Notes: generated from the sequence alone by a model not told the origin. 64,000 nucleotides of DNA from Alteromonas lipotrueae (GCF_019249215.1 NZ_JAESDI010000011.1:124001-188000), one strand, 5' to 3'. Positions 1 through 8,414 are shown, numbered from the stretch's first letter. Numbers and translations are program-made.

Positions 1-54
1 AGCTACTGACCAGATGAAAGTAGCAGTTTGAGAGAAGTTTGCGTTCGTTGTCAT
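1..54 (-). CDS. hsdM: Type I restriction-modification DNA methylase (HsdM-like), N-terminal fragment cut by window edge
   Basis: The reverse strand from position 54 encodes MTTNANFSQTATFIWSVA and then runs off the window, so only 18 codons are visible. This N-terminus matches the common opening of HsdM methylase subunits (an NFSQxAxFIWSVADLLRG-like start). A GGAAG ribosome site lies 6 bases before the ATG. HsdM methylates adenine within the recognition site and assembles with HsdS and HsdR. The call is recognition from a short stretch; the flanking sequence would settle it. Confidence 0.6.
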   Translation of the reverse strand, partial: MTTNANFSQTATFIWSVA

Positions 55-420
55 TTTAGTCTTCCAAAAGTATTCGCCATCTACAGCGCTACTTGTCAAT
101 GTATTTTGGACTTATGCCCTTATTGAAAGCCGCATAACTCTGTAATTCTTTTATTTATCACCAATGTTGCCTTAGCTTGATAAGCGCATATTGGGTAAAG
201 ATGTGTTTAGGTAGGGAACATAATTAGGCATGGCTGAACTTAGTCTAGTTTGGCTTAGCGATACAATTATTTAGTGATGAGTTTGAGATTAATTTATATT
301 GCAATCAAACGGTTTATCTATGTCCCTATATCACCCTTTTGAATTCTATTTTTACTTTTCTTCAGCAAAGCACTTGTAGGCGTCTAACGACTACAAAAGT
401 GCTTTCAAAACCTAGCATTT
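55..420. other. Intergenic region upstream of hsdM-like gene, with a hairpin
   Basis: AT-rich spacer, presumably carrying the promoter of the leftward methylase gene. No open frame is convincing. Near the right end an inverted repeat (367-379 paired with 391-405, two unpaired bases, loop of 11) sits just before the possible small gene at 421. It lacks a T tract, so it is not an obvious intrinsic terminator. Confidence 0.5.
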
Positions 421-702
421 TTGCGACAATTTGTCAGTAACTTAACGTTATTAGTGGTGATTTTTATGGGGTTAATTAGCTTCTTGTTTGGTTCTGACGA
501 TTCAGTTTCTAATAGTGAGCAAAGTGTAAATGTAGATGGCTCACCAATGTGTGGCAGTGTTGATATAAATGGGAACCCATACGGGGTGACCTCCATAGGT
601 GATGGTATTGATCATAACTCGTGCTTTGATAACGACTTTTCTAGTTCGGATACCTTTAACACCTTTGATGATTCAAGTTGTGGCGGGGTTGATGATTGGT
701 AA
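421..702 (+). CDS. Hypothetical small membrane-anchored protein
   Basis: I do not recognise this 93-residue product. It has one N-terminal hydrophobic segment (about residues 8-23, LTLLVVIFMGLISFLF) followed by an acidic, Ser/Asp/Asn-rich tail with four cysteines (residues 44, 68, 87 and 88 approximately), so an inner-membrane anchored protein with an exported tail is plausible. The start used is TTG with no good ribosome site; GTG at 454 or ATG at 466 would shorten the anchor. It sits among accessory genes and could be spurious. Confidence 0.4.
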   Translation: MRQFVSNLTLLVVIFMGLISFLFGSDDSVSNSEQSVNVDGSPMCGSVDINGNPYGVTSIGDGIDHNSCFDNDFSSSDTFNTFDDSSCGGVDDW

Positions 703-974
703 GTGAAGCATAATCATAATTTATTTTTTGTTTTTTTTATTTGTAAGATGACTTCACCGACGCTTGAGATATGAGTCATCTGGTGATCACCTAAATATAT
801 AGCCAGCTCTGACTACTAAGGAAAACACACTATGGAAAGCCGAGATTCGAAAGCTAGCCACTTTTAACTTTAGCGTTAACGTGACGCTCAAAAAAAACGA
901 GAAAGTATGATGAAAACCAGCTAATTACCATAGCATGAACCTTGTTACTCATAGGCCAACTACTTTGAGTAACA

Positions 975-1361
975 ATGATGACAGATACAATTGAGTTTTT
1001 TAAACGTTACGCACGCCAATCTCGAAGTCCTTGGGACGATGTATCGCGTGTGGTTATGATGTTTCAACCTGACTCGAAACAAGGCATTTATCTGCACTTG
1101 GGTGGATCAGGCATTAACGGCATTTCTCTCAGTAAAGAACTTCAGTCTAGACTGCCAAAAGCTTTACAAAGCCAATATATTGGAGCTAGTGATATAGACG
1201 TTGTATTACACCTATTTGAGACAGATATCTCGGAATACTGCATTGACAATGTAAGCACTAAAGCTTTCAAACGAATATTCTTGGTAGATCAGCGAGGGTT
1301 CTTTTCTGATGCGTCTAAAACCGTATGGAAGAAATCATATCAGCAATTTTTGGCTAGTTAG
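975..1361 (+). CDS. Hypothetical cytoplasmic protein (128 aa)
   Basis: No family recognised. It is a soluble 128-residue protein with a mixed alpha/beta composition, no signal peptide and no membrane segment. Two ATGs in tandem (975 and 978) are possible starts, with only a weak upstream ribosome site. The reading frame ends just before a clear intrinsic terminator (1375-1400), which supports a real transcription unit. A single-gene unit in the accessory region; function unknown. Confidence 0.6.
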   Translation: MMTDTIEFFKRYARQSRSPWDDVSRVVMMFQPDSKQGIYLHLGGSGINGISLSKELQSRLPKALQSQYIGASDIDVVLHLFETDISEYCIDNVSTKAFKRIFLVDQRGFFSDASKTVWKKSYQQFLAS

Positions 1362-1374
1362 TAAACTAGCATCG

Positions 1375-1400
1375 CCGCCCTGTTTGGGCGGTTTTTTATT
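1375..1400 (+). terminator. Intrinsic terminator of the 975-1361 gene
   Basis: GC-rich stem CCGCCC (1375-1380) pairs with GGGCGG (1386-1391) across a 5-base loop and is followed by a run of six T. Confidence 0.9.
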
Positions 1401-1600
1401 TGTTAAAACTCCCGAACATCAGCAGTTTTAATATTTCGCCCCCATAGTTACTACGTATAGATGTACAGGTTAACTTTGCGGCTTTTGCAGGCTGCGGCTC
1501 ATTCAATCACGAATGACATATTAAAGCTGGGTATGCAAACCTCGGCACCTTTGAGCTTTCTTATGGCGGTATGCCTTGATTGTCTCTTCCTGATACAAAT

Positions 1601-1638
1601 AAAGGCAGGATTGCGGAATATCGCTTCACCTGCCTTTT
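1601..1638 (-). terminator. Terminator downstream of the MobC-like gene
   Basis: Stem AAAGGCAGG (1601-1609) pairs perfectly with CCTGCCTTT (1629-1637). It lies about 15 bases after the stop codon of the leftward gene ending at 1653. T-rich sequence follows the stem in both directions, so it may work bidirectionally. Confidence 0.65.
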
Positions 1639-1652
1639 CCCTCTCAACTAAC

Positions 1653-2420
1653 TTAGAAAGCCCAAAACGATTCGTATAGCTCAGCTATAAGCTGCTTGCT
1701 ATAAACATACTTGATGTGCGCTTCAAAAAATGATCTTTCAAGATTGTTTTCTGGTTCATCAAAGAGCTTGTTGTGAATACGCTCAGCATCTTTGACGTAT
1801 CTGCGCTTGTGGCTAATCATCAAAATTCTGTTCACTTTATTTTCTTCAGAAATCGCAGTTTTGTAGCGACGGATAATATCTAAACGATACGGAATTGTTT
1901 TCGAAGAGCATTCAACTTCAAGACCTATTAACTCTTCACCATTATAAACAATTGCGTCAAGACGACGCTTGCGTCCAGTTCCGTCTTTGCTTTGCTCTGA
2001 TTCATTTACAAAGAACTGATACTCCCCTGACTTTACGCCTCTAGCAACAAGGTACTGAACCATCAAATCATGATTTAACTCTTTTTTAGGAAAACCGGAA
2101 GACTTAACACCATATTTGAAGTCTTGCTGATGGAAATCCTCCAACATACGTAGCCCTGCTGGTTTTAATATAAATACCCGCTTATCTCGGCAAGAATAGA
2201 CTGGCACTTCGCCGACAGCACCCTCGTCTACATATCGACGAAGCATTCTATTCACGACAGAGCGATCTAGCCCCCACAATGCGACTAATACCGATGGACT
2301 GGTATACCCCCAACGGAGTATCCAATCAAGCATACAATACAGTTTTGCTTGATGCTTGGCTTGTGTTGATTTCGACTGGATGTATCTTGATAAGATACCT
2401 CTTTCATATACTGTGATCAT
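1653..2420 (-). CDS. MobC/replication-relaxation-like protein: winged helix plus nuclease-like domain
   Basis: A 255-residue protein with an N-terminal winged-helix segment (about residues 25-85) and a C-terminal region resembling the restriction-nuclease-like fold of the replication-relaxation/MobC-like family: an RRLDAIVY strand, then GLEVECSSK, giving the pattern D...ExExxxK. Proteins of this kind occur on plasmids and integrative elements and are linked to relaxation or replication control. The start chosen is ATG at 2420, which has AAAGGA about 7 bases upstream; the open frame extends 31 codons further but lacks a better start. It diverges from a RepA-like ATPase gene at 3054. Family membership is inferred from motifs; whether it cuts DNA is unknown. 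Confidence 0.6.
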   Translation of the reverse strand: MITVYERGILSRYIQSKSTQAKHQAKLYCMLDWILRWGYTSPSVLVALWGLDRSVVNRMLRRYVDEGAVGEVPVYSCRDKRVFILKPAGLRMLEDFHQQDFKYGVKSSGFPKKELNHDLMVQYLVARGVKSGEYQFFVNESEQSKDGTGRKRRLDAIVYNGEELIGLEVECSSKTIPYRLDIIRRYKTAISEENKVNRILMISHKRRYVKDAERIHNKLFDEPENNLERSFFEAHIKYVYSKQLIAELYESFWAF

Positions 2421-2640
2421 AAAACATTCCTTTGTTTCTTGTTTAATTAAGTAGCAGCAAGGTATGCGAATTACCTTCAACTGAGGTGCTGGGGACTGAT
2501 TTATTGCAGGCAATCAGAAGAAGGCAAGAGAAACTATCGTTTTAAATACAACAAGAAAGGAGACAATCACTAACTCCTTGTTTCCATTGATACATCAATT
2601 ACAACTGCGGCATTGATTCCATCACTGACGTCACTGATTA

Positions 2641-2749
2641 GCGCATCTCCACTTACCCTATGGGAGCGGAGCAACCCGCTTCGGGAAACTTCGGAGGTGA
2701 ATACACCGAACCAGGTTGCTCCGCTCGCCTATGGCGACTTGAGATGCGC
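2641..2749. repeat. Long imperfect inverted repeat (36-base arms)
   Basis: Arms 2641-2676 and 2714-2749 are inverted copies. The outer GCGCATCTC/GAGATGCGC and inner AGCGGAGCAACC/GGTTGCTCCGCT blocks match exactly, and the part between them is partly mismatched. The central 37 bases can form smaller hairpins. The right arm is followed by T-rich sequence. Short reading frames through this region are artefacts of the repeat. Confidence 0.85.
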
Positions 2750-2886
2750 TTTTGCATTTTTCAAATGGCTCTCGCTGCAAAATCAACTTCGTTATTTTTT
2801 GCTTACGCGGTTTGTTGTTTAACTGCGTTAAAGTTTTTTTTTTCATGATGCTTCGCCTAATGAGTTTATGAAGCTTTGCAAGCTCT

Positions 2887-2938
2887 ACTTACTAATAAGC
2901 ACTCCCCCCTTTAAAGGGGGGAGTGCTTATTAGTAAGT
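2887..2938. repeat. Perfect 52-bp palindrome
   Basis: Arms of 26 bases are exact reverse complements with no spacer; the centre TTT|AAA lies between 2912 and 2913, flanked by six C and six G. It lies between divergent genes, so it does not end a known gene. It could extrude as a cruciform, act as a terminator for an unannotated RNA, or be an origin element. Confidence 0.95.
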
Positions 2939-3053
2939 TTCTTTGATGCAAATTTTGGTGATTTTTATAAAAGACTGTTCGAATCAAAATAATTTGCACA
3001 ACCTAATCTTAGATATTTGCTCACAACAATTATTATTTTTAACAAGGAAAAGA

Positions 3054-3869
3054 ATGAGCCAATTATCTTTTGATTTTGATGAGCAGCAAGAATCTAACAC
3101 ACCTGGGAATTCGGGTGTTGGAGAGTGTATTAATGCGATATTGTCAGCAGATATCGAACCTCCCAATATAATTGTCCCAAACTTTTTAGTATCGGGTGAA
3201 GCCACTATGCTCGCTGCATTGGCAGGAGGAGCAAAGACGATTACTACACAGTATATTGCAGCATGTGTCGCTACAGGAACACCCTGCTTTGGTATGACAG
3301 CAACGAAGCCTGAACCTGTACTGTTTGTTGATTCAGAGCTTAGTAAATATCAAATACAGCAAAGGTTTAAGCTAATTTATGATTATTTAGGCAAAAGACC
3401 AACTAAGGGTTATTTGAAAATTATTCATAAAAGGTCTTTTAAATCTGGTATACCAGATCTTACTCACCCTGATGGTTTTGAAAAACTGATGCCAGACATA
3501 AGAGCATCCAAAGTGGTCATCTTAGATAACCTGTCTTCGCTGTATCGCTCAGCAGAGGAACTATCACAAAATGACTGGAACTATTACAACGACTGCTTAG
3601 ATGAGCTAAGAGAACTAAACAAAGCAGTTTTAGTTCTTCATCATACCGACAAAGACTCCAGAAACTATCGTGGTCATTCTGAAATTGCACGTGCAATTGA
3701 TAACATCTTGATCGCTATTAAAGATAAAAAACAAAGCACTGATTCTAAGACTGTAATTAAAGTAAGGAAGCCTAAAAGCAGGCATGGCGCTAATAATGAT
3801 GAGTTGATGACTTTCGAGTTCGGTGACGTCTCTTGCGATGGAAAATTCAAAATGCAAAGAGTATTTTAA
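3054..3869 (+). CDS. RepA-like AAA ATPase (plasmid-type helicase family) with altered P-loop
   Basis: A 271-residue protein of the RepA/KaiC-like AAA_25 ATPase type. A P-loop-like AGGAKT lies at about residues 57-62, a Walker B strand VVILDN ends at D158, and VLVLHHTDKD followed by RGHSEI (about 193-211) resembles the sensor region of RSF1010-type RepA helicases. The P-loop is unusual: the Gly before the catalytic Lys is Ala. ATG at 3054 is chosen because AAGGA lies 5 bases upstream; the 37 upstream codons look non-coding. It probably belongs with the divergent MobC-like gene to a plasmid-derived or integrative element. Helicase activity is inference. Confidence 0.65.
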   Translation: MSQLSFDFDEQQESNTPGNSGVGECINAILSADIEPPNIIVPNFLVSGEATMLAALAGGAKTITTQYIAACVATGTPCFGMTATKPEPVLFVDSELSKYQIQQRFKLIYDYLGKRPTKGYLKIIHKRSFKSGIPDLTHPDGFEKLMPDIRASKVVILDNLSSLYRSAEELSQNDWNYYNDCLDELRELNKAVLVLHHTDKDSRNYRGHSEIARAIDNILIAIKDKKQSTDSKTVIKVRKPKSRHGANNDELMTFEFGDVSCDGKFKMQRVF

Positions 3870-4222
3870 TATAGTTAGGCAATTAAGAAGTGGTGACTTA
3901 ACGGTGATTAACTCATGAATCACTAGATAAATTTAACTTTCAAGATATTGAATATATTAGATATTATTATTTAAATCAGTAAGAAAATTCAGAATATAGA
4001 ATAAAGCTCTCTAGCGCTTGGTAAATCGAACAATAAACTTAGAAACCTCGCTATATCGCGAGGTTTTTTTAAGCTTTTACCATAAGTACTCTTAGCGCCT
4101 TCCCTACCTATAGTTACAAATCAAAAGAGGTTATTTGAGCTATATATCTGTTGCTTTATATTTGAGTAAGCAGTGAGTAAATCAGTCGTACTCAATAACA
4201 ATAAATTCATCAGGGGCAGTGG
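3870..4222. other. AT-rich intergenic region with one terminator
   Basis: No coding frame is supported. The stretch 3930-4000 is strongly AT-rich. A terminator hairpin lies at 4044-4070. Nothing else is recognisable. Confidence 0.6.
4044..4070 (+). terminator. Intrinsic terminator
   Basis: AACCTCGC (4044-4051) pairs with GCGAGGTT (4058-4065), and T runs through 4070. It is about 175 bases after the RepA-like stop, so it ends that transcript or an unannotated short RNA. Confidence 0.8.
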
Positions 4223-4666
4223 ATGTTTTCAATTCATGTAGAGCGCATTATCGACCAGCCAATAGACTTTGTTTTTGCCACGTTAAGTGACCATGCAAAC
4301 TATGCACAATTTAAAGGCGTGGAAGCATCCAACCTTATTGTTGAAGGTAAGTTGGAACAAAATGGTCTTGGTGCTGTGCGAGAGATTATTGCGGGTGGAG
4401 CCAACTTGCATGAAGAAATAGTCGCTTACGATCCTCCCTATAAATTGGGTTATAAAGTGGTGAAGTCAAAACCACTTCCTTATGATCACCAATTAGGTGA
4501 AATTACGTTGAAAGAAATCGACGGCAAAACCCATGCGACATGGCGCTCGGTAGGCCACATCACCGTTTTTGTTTTAGGTAGTTTATATTTCGATAAGCAA
4601 ATTCAAAAAAATGGTGGCAAAGCCTTCGGCAGTATTCTAAAGCAGATTGGGAATATGCCACGCTAA
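4223..4666 (+). CDS. SRPBCC (START/polyketide-cyclase-like) family protein
   Basis: A 147-residue single-domain protein with the SRPBCC opening pattern: an IERxIDxPxxxVFxxLSD-like start at residues 5-24, then alternating strands and a long C-terminal helix ending in a GGKAFGSILKQIG segment. The fold binds hydrophobic ligands in a helix-grip cavity; ligand or reaction cannot be told from sequence. The start is the first in-frame ATG with AGGGGCAG upstream. Single gene in its own unit. Specific function unknown. Confidence 0.75.
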   Translation: MFSIHVERIIDQPIDFVFATLSDHANYAQFKGVEASNLIVEGKLEQNGLGAVREIIAGGANLHEEIVAYDPPYKLGYKVVKSKPLPYDHQLGEITLKEIDGKTHATWRSVGHITVFVLGSLYFDKQIQKNGGKAFGSILKQIGNMPR

Positions 4667-4800
4667 TTGATAACACTTCCATTCGCACTAGGCCGAGCTT
4701 GGATAGAAAACTAATCTACACACTTCCGGCATAGTGCTTACGGCGTGTTGTTAAAGAGCCAACGCGACACTAATGCCGCGGACACTGCGCTAACGCAATA

Positions 4801-5076
4801 TCAGGCTTTGCCTTCAATCAAAAAGTGATTACTGATGGTGCCGGCTTGACGCCCTTTTAAATGGGGAAGATAAGCTGGGTCTGACATAAACGCTTTACCA
4901 GCATCTACAGATGGCCATTCAATAATAACCCGCGCCGCTTCTTTATTACCGCTACCTTCTACAAATTCGTAGTTAGTGCTATTAGCTAAATATACCCCAC
5001 CGTGTTTCGACACTATGTCACCCACGCTTTCCATATACGCTGGAACCCAACTCTCATCTTTAACGATTACATCCAA
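4801..5076 (-). CDS. DUF1330 family protein, start codon uncertain
   Basis: The product is a short ferredoxin-like-fold DUF1330 protein: NNAYSVLDVIVKDESWVPAY at the N-terminal side, then the GGVYLANS and RVIIEWPS strands and a C-terminal SDPAYLPHLKGR segment. Homologous N-termini normally include the NAYSVLDV strand, but in this frame no ATG or GTG precedes it. The earliest usual start, TTG at 5076, cuts through that strand, while an ATT at 5112 just after an in-frame stop would keep it. Either a non-canonical ATT start is used or the gene lost its start. Function of the family is not established. Confidence 0.6.
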   Translation of the reverse strand: MDVIVKDESWVPAYMESVGDIVSKHGGVYLANSTNYEFVEGSGNKEAARVIIEWPSVDAGKAFMSDPAYLPHLKGRQAGTISNHFLIEGKA

Positions 5077-5227
5077 TACTGAGTAAGCGTTATTGGCAAC
5101 GTCTTTACTAATTTAGGCGCTAATGCTTAACGTTAGCTATAGCTTAGCAGTTCACAATAACTAAATAATTAGCCTAATCATTGAATGAGTTTATGGCGAA
5201 ACAGAATAATCAAATTCGCTGTATTAA

Positions 5228-6748
5228 TTACAGGTATTTCTCAAGGAAGTCTTGATGAGACGGTAACGCTGATACCTGGTTGTCTACCTGCTGTTTTAAG
5301 CCGGCTAGAAACCGCTCAAGTTCGGTTTCAGACATTTCATCGGCCACCCTATGGTATTGCTGTGGCACCACGCCTTGCCCCATCATAACTTGTGTCCATG
5401 AATCTACGCGGAAAATATCACCGTCATCTAAGAACACTCTCCCAGTTTGTTTAAACAGATTTATTTTGTGGGTGAGGGAGGACGGAATGTCCATGCTATT
5501 GCAATGTTCCCAGAATGGGCTGTCTTTTCGGTTGGTCACTTTATAATGCATCACAATAAAATCGAGAATGGCTGCCATTTCACTGTTGTACTTATTATTG
5601 TATTCATTTACCGTCGATTGGGTTATTCCATCAAATGGAAACAAGCGCATTAAGCGTACAATACCGGTCATGATCAGGTGAATACTAGTAGACTCCAAAG
5701 GTTCGATAAAACCACTGGCTAACCCTAATGCAACACAGTTTTTATTCCACCCTAACCGACGTTTACCTGGTGTAAATCTTATAATTCTTGGTTCATTTAG
5801 AGTTTCGCCTTCAATGGCACTTAATAAGGTGTCTTTGGCTTCGTCATCGCTCATATAATTACTGCAATACACTAAACCATTGCCCACTCGATTTTGAAGC
5901 GGAATTTTCCAGCGCCATCCCGCAGTATGTGCCACACTTTTTGTATAAGGAATGGGCGCGCCCGTCGACGCGGTTTGTACTGCCAAAGCACTGTCGCAGG
6001 GAAGCCAATGGCTCCAGTTTTCATACCCGGTATGAAGTGATTTTTCTATCAACAGTCCTTTAAACCCAGTGCAATCGATAAATAAATCGCCTGTAACTTC
6101 CTGACCATCCGATAGCTTTACACTAGATATACAACCAGTATGTGAGCATTTACTTACATGTTGAATATCACCTTCAATATGCGTCACTCCCGCATCTACT
6201 GCCAGCCCTTTTAAAAAGCGTCCGTAAGCCACGGCATCAAAGTGATAGGCAAAGTTCATTGGCATGCGTTCGCCATAGGCAAACTTGCCTTCTTGTGCCG
6301 CTTTTAATTCGGTGCAGTAGTCACCAAAGTCACCACCAAAACCAAGGGCTTTTGCTCGCAGCCAAAAGTGATGAAATTCGCCCGCCCAGCACTCTCGACC
6401 CGTTACGCCAAATGAATGAATATAACTGTGATCTTGCTCTCGCCAGTTTTCAAACTCTATACCCAGTTTAAAGGTGGCATTGGTGGCACGCATAAAGGCT
6501 TTTTCGTCTATGCCTAATAACTTGTGAAAAGTGCGAATAGGAGGAATTGTCGCCTCGCCCACACCAACAATACCTATATCTTTAGATTCCACCAGCGTAA
6601 TGGATAGTGATTTGCCAAGTAACTTTGAAAGCGCAGCAGCGGCCATCCAGCCAGCGGTGCCGCCCCCTGCAATTACTACACGCTTCACTGGGCTGTTTTT
6701 CGCCCCTGTACCCATAGCGTTTAGATTATCGGAAACCGATGACATCAT
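5228..6748 (-). CDS. Flavin-dependent tryptophan-halogenase family protein (copy B)
   Basis: A 506-residue FADH2-dependent halogenase-family enzyme. It shows the FAD-binding GGGTAGW (28-34), GVGEATIP (62-69), the conserved catalytic Lys in ATFK (K94, equivalent to PrnA Lys79), the family signature WRWKIP (278-283) and FIEPLEST with the conserved Glu. Such enzymes turn halide plus a flavin hydroperoxide into an enzyme-bound halogenating agent and need a partner flavin reductase, which is not seen nearby. The start overlaps the end of the upstream paralogue by 23 bases, with AAGGA 9 bases before the ATG, so translation is likely coupled. In marine bacteria such genes often sit beside TonB receptors and their real substrate is usually unknown. 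Confidence 0.85.
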   Translation of the reverse strand: MMSSVSDNLNAMGTGAKNSPVKRVVIAGGGTAGWMAAAALSKLLGKSLSITLVESKDIGIVGVGEATIPPIRTFHKLLGIDEKAFMRATNATFKLGIEFENWREQDHSYIHSFGVTGRECWAGEFHHFWLRAKALGFGGDFGDYCTELKAAQEGKFAYGERMPMNFAYHFDAVAYGRFLKGLAVDAGVTHIEGDIQHVSKCSHTGCISSVKLSDGQEVTGDLFIDCTGFKGLLIEKSLHTGYENWSHWLPCDSALAVQTASTGAPIPYTKSVAHTAGWRWKIPLQNRVGNGLVYCSNYMSDDEAKDTLLSAIEGETLNEPRIIRFTPGKRRLGWNKNCVALGLASGFIEPLESTSIHLIMTGIVRLMRLFPFDGITQSTVNEYNNKYNSEMAAILDFIVMHYKVTNRKDSPFWEHCNSMDIPSSLTHKINLFKQTGRVFLDDGDIFRVDSWTQVMMGQGVVPQQYHRVADEMSETELERFLAGLKQQVDNQVSALPSHQDFLEKYL

Positions 6749-8414
6749 GGCGAGGTCCTTCTTTCTTGTCGTTATTATTTGCTGTGGTGTCTTTCTCTAA
6801 TTGATGAGAAATGGCGGAGAGTAAATCGCGGTTGGTCGGCAACCCAGCAAGTAGTTGGCTTTTGCCTTGTTGTAGACTTTGTTTTAACGCGAAGGCTTTT
6901 TTAACCATGTTGCTGTTTTTATCAAGCTGTCTGTCGTTGGTGTGAAACCCCATACCGTACAAAATGTATTGATAGCTTGCCGAGGGAAAGATTTCTTCGT
7001 TTTCAATAAGATCGTAACGAGAAGGGGCTTGATATTGCCACAAATCGAGTAGCGCGTTTAGCGAATCTGGAATGCTTGACTCGCTTCGCTGTGCCAACCA
7101 ATAGGGCTCTTCTCTTTCGCTTAACACATAGTGTAGTTTTAAAAAGTCGATAACTCTTTCCCAGCGATAGGTAAAACGCTGATTGTAACGCGTGGCCACG
7201 TGGCTCATGTGTTGTCGGTTCTGCGGAAACTGGTCGCACAGCATGCGAATACCTAGCTCAACCATCGCAATTGCCGAGGCCTCTAACGGCTCGATAAAGC
7301 CTGCTGACATTCCCATACCAATACAATTATTTACCCAAAACTGCTTTCGATAGCCTGGGTCAAACTGTAAATGTCTATATTTAAGGTTTTCTATTTCACT
7401 TTGGGGTAACCGCTTCGCCAAGTGCTCGCGCAAGAGAGATTCTGCGTTTTCCTCGCTTGCATAGTCACTGGCATACACTAGCCCCACACCACGACGGTGT
7501 TGCAAGCCAATATCCCATGTCCATCCGCAGGTTTGGGCAGTGGCGATTGTCGTTGAAGCAATTGTATCGGCGGAAGCCTTTATGTCGCTGCTGCCATAAG
7601 GCACCTGTACTGCCACGGCGCGGTTATTTAGCAGCACCGACGACACTGAATGCCATGGCACATGATAATGTTTGTCGATTAATAGCCCTTGTTGACCGCT
7701 ACAATCAATAAACAAGTCACCTTTTATCGTATCGCCGTTTTCAGTCACCAGCGACTCGATATCGCCATTATCCTGACCAACCACATTCGCAATATGTGCT
7801 TGGGTGTGCTTTACACCTAGGTTGTTTTTACAATGGTTGGTGAGCAAGGTTGCCAGTGCAGTGGCATCAAAATGATAGCCGTAATTGAGCACGTAGGCAT
7901 ATTCTGGTGTTGAGCTTTGCTTTGGTGCTAGCCCAGCATCACAAATATCGGGTTGTAAGCAGAAACTTTGCTCAAACGATTCGCTGCTGAAAAGCTGTTG
8001 CCAGCAACGGTGAATATCCAGTTCAGTATAGCCTGTGGGTGTAGTGAAAGGGTGTTGGTATTTGTCATCTTGATGGCCGTTTCGCCAACCCGCAAAGGTA
8101 GAGCCTTGTTTGAAGGATGCATTACAACAAGTAAGAAAATCCGCTTCCTTGATACCTATTTCTTGAAGTGTATCTCGTAACGAAGGCCAAGAGCCTTCTC
8201 CCACGCCGATACTTGGCACATTAGGCGATTCCACCAGTGTAATGTGTATGGCGCTTTCATCACTGATGTTTTGTGCGTGGTTTGGGTTGTTGCTATTGGT
8301 ATTTGTTCTGTTGCTTATTCTTTTACCCAGCCTAGCGGCTAATACTCCAGCGCACAGCCAACCAGCGGTTCCACCGCCCACAATGACTACATGCTTAATA
8401 GGTTGGTTCGACAC
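6726..8414 (-). CDS. Flavin-dependent halogenase family protein (copy A), divergent motif
   Basis: A 562-residue paralogue of the next gene. It keeps GGGTAGW (13-19), the ASFK lysine (K102) and FIEPLEAS, but the WxWxIP signature reads WTWDIG (298-303), with Gly in place of Pro, and GVGEATIP reads GVGEGSWP. An insertion of about 22 polar residues (33-54) follows the first helix, and a polar tail extends the C-terminus. The start is GTG with AAAAGGG about 6 bases upstream. It is the middle gene of the receptor-halogenase-halogenase unit. The lysine supports catalysis, but the motif changes suggest a different substrate or altered chemistry. Confidence 0.82.
   Translation of the reverse strand: MSNQPIKHVVIVGGGTAGWLCAGVLAARLGKRISNRTNTNSNNPNHAQNISDESAIHITLVESPNVPSIGVGEGSWPSLRDTLQEIGIKEADFLTCCNASFKQGSTFAGWRNGHQDDKYQHPFTTPTGYTELDIHRCWQQLFSSESFEQSFCLQPDICDAGLAPKQSSTPEYAYVLNYGYHFDATALATLLTNHCKNNLGVKHTQAHIANVVGQDNGDIESLVTENGDTIKGDLFIDCSGQQGLLIDKHYHVPWHSVSSVLLNNRAVAVQVPYGSSDIKASADTIASTTIATAQTCGWTWDIGLQHRRGVGLVYASDYASEENAESLLREHLAKRLPQSEIENLKYRHLQFDPGYRKQFWVNNCIGMGMSAGFIEPLEASAIAMVELGIRMLCDQFPQNRQHMSHVATRYNQRFTYRWERVIDFLKLHYVLSEREEPYWLAQRSESSIPDSLNALLDLWQYQAPSRYDLIENEEIFPSASYQYILYGMGFHTNDRQLDKNSNMVKKAFALKQSLQQGKSQLLAGLPTNRDLLSAISHQLEKDTTANNNDKKEGPRHDVIGFR

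Larger units (their letters stand above)
2421..3053. other. Large divergent spacer with strong secondary structure
   Basis: Some 630 bases between two divergent genes with no convincing coding frame. It holds a short direct repeat TCACTGA (2622-2628 and 2631-2637), a 109-bp imperfect inverted repeat and a perfect 52-bp palindrome, listed separately. The structure is more than two divergent promoters need, and would suit a replication origin, transfer origin or structured RNA. Confidence 0.6.

Noticed and set aside
367..405. Hairpin with a GTCTAAC segment resembling an integron attC site
   Set aside because: No matching inverse core or L box pair, and no integron integrase or cassette array in the window.
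1461..1679. Open frame of 72 residues on the plus strand
   Set aside because: Overlaps the terminator at 1601-1638 and the end of the MobC-like gene; no ribosome site or homology-like pattern.
2613..2848. Three overlapping frames of 62-69 residues
   Set aside because: They run through the inverted repeat on both strands, which creates open frames by symmetry; no ribosome sites.
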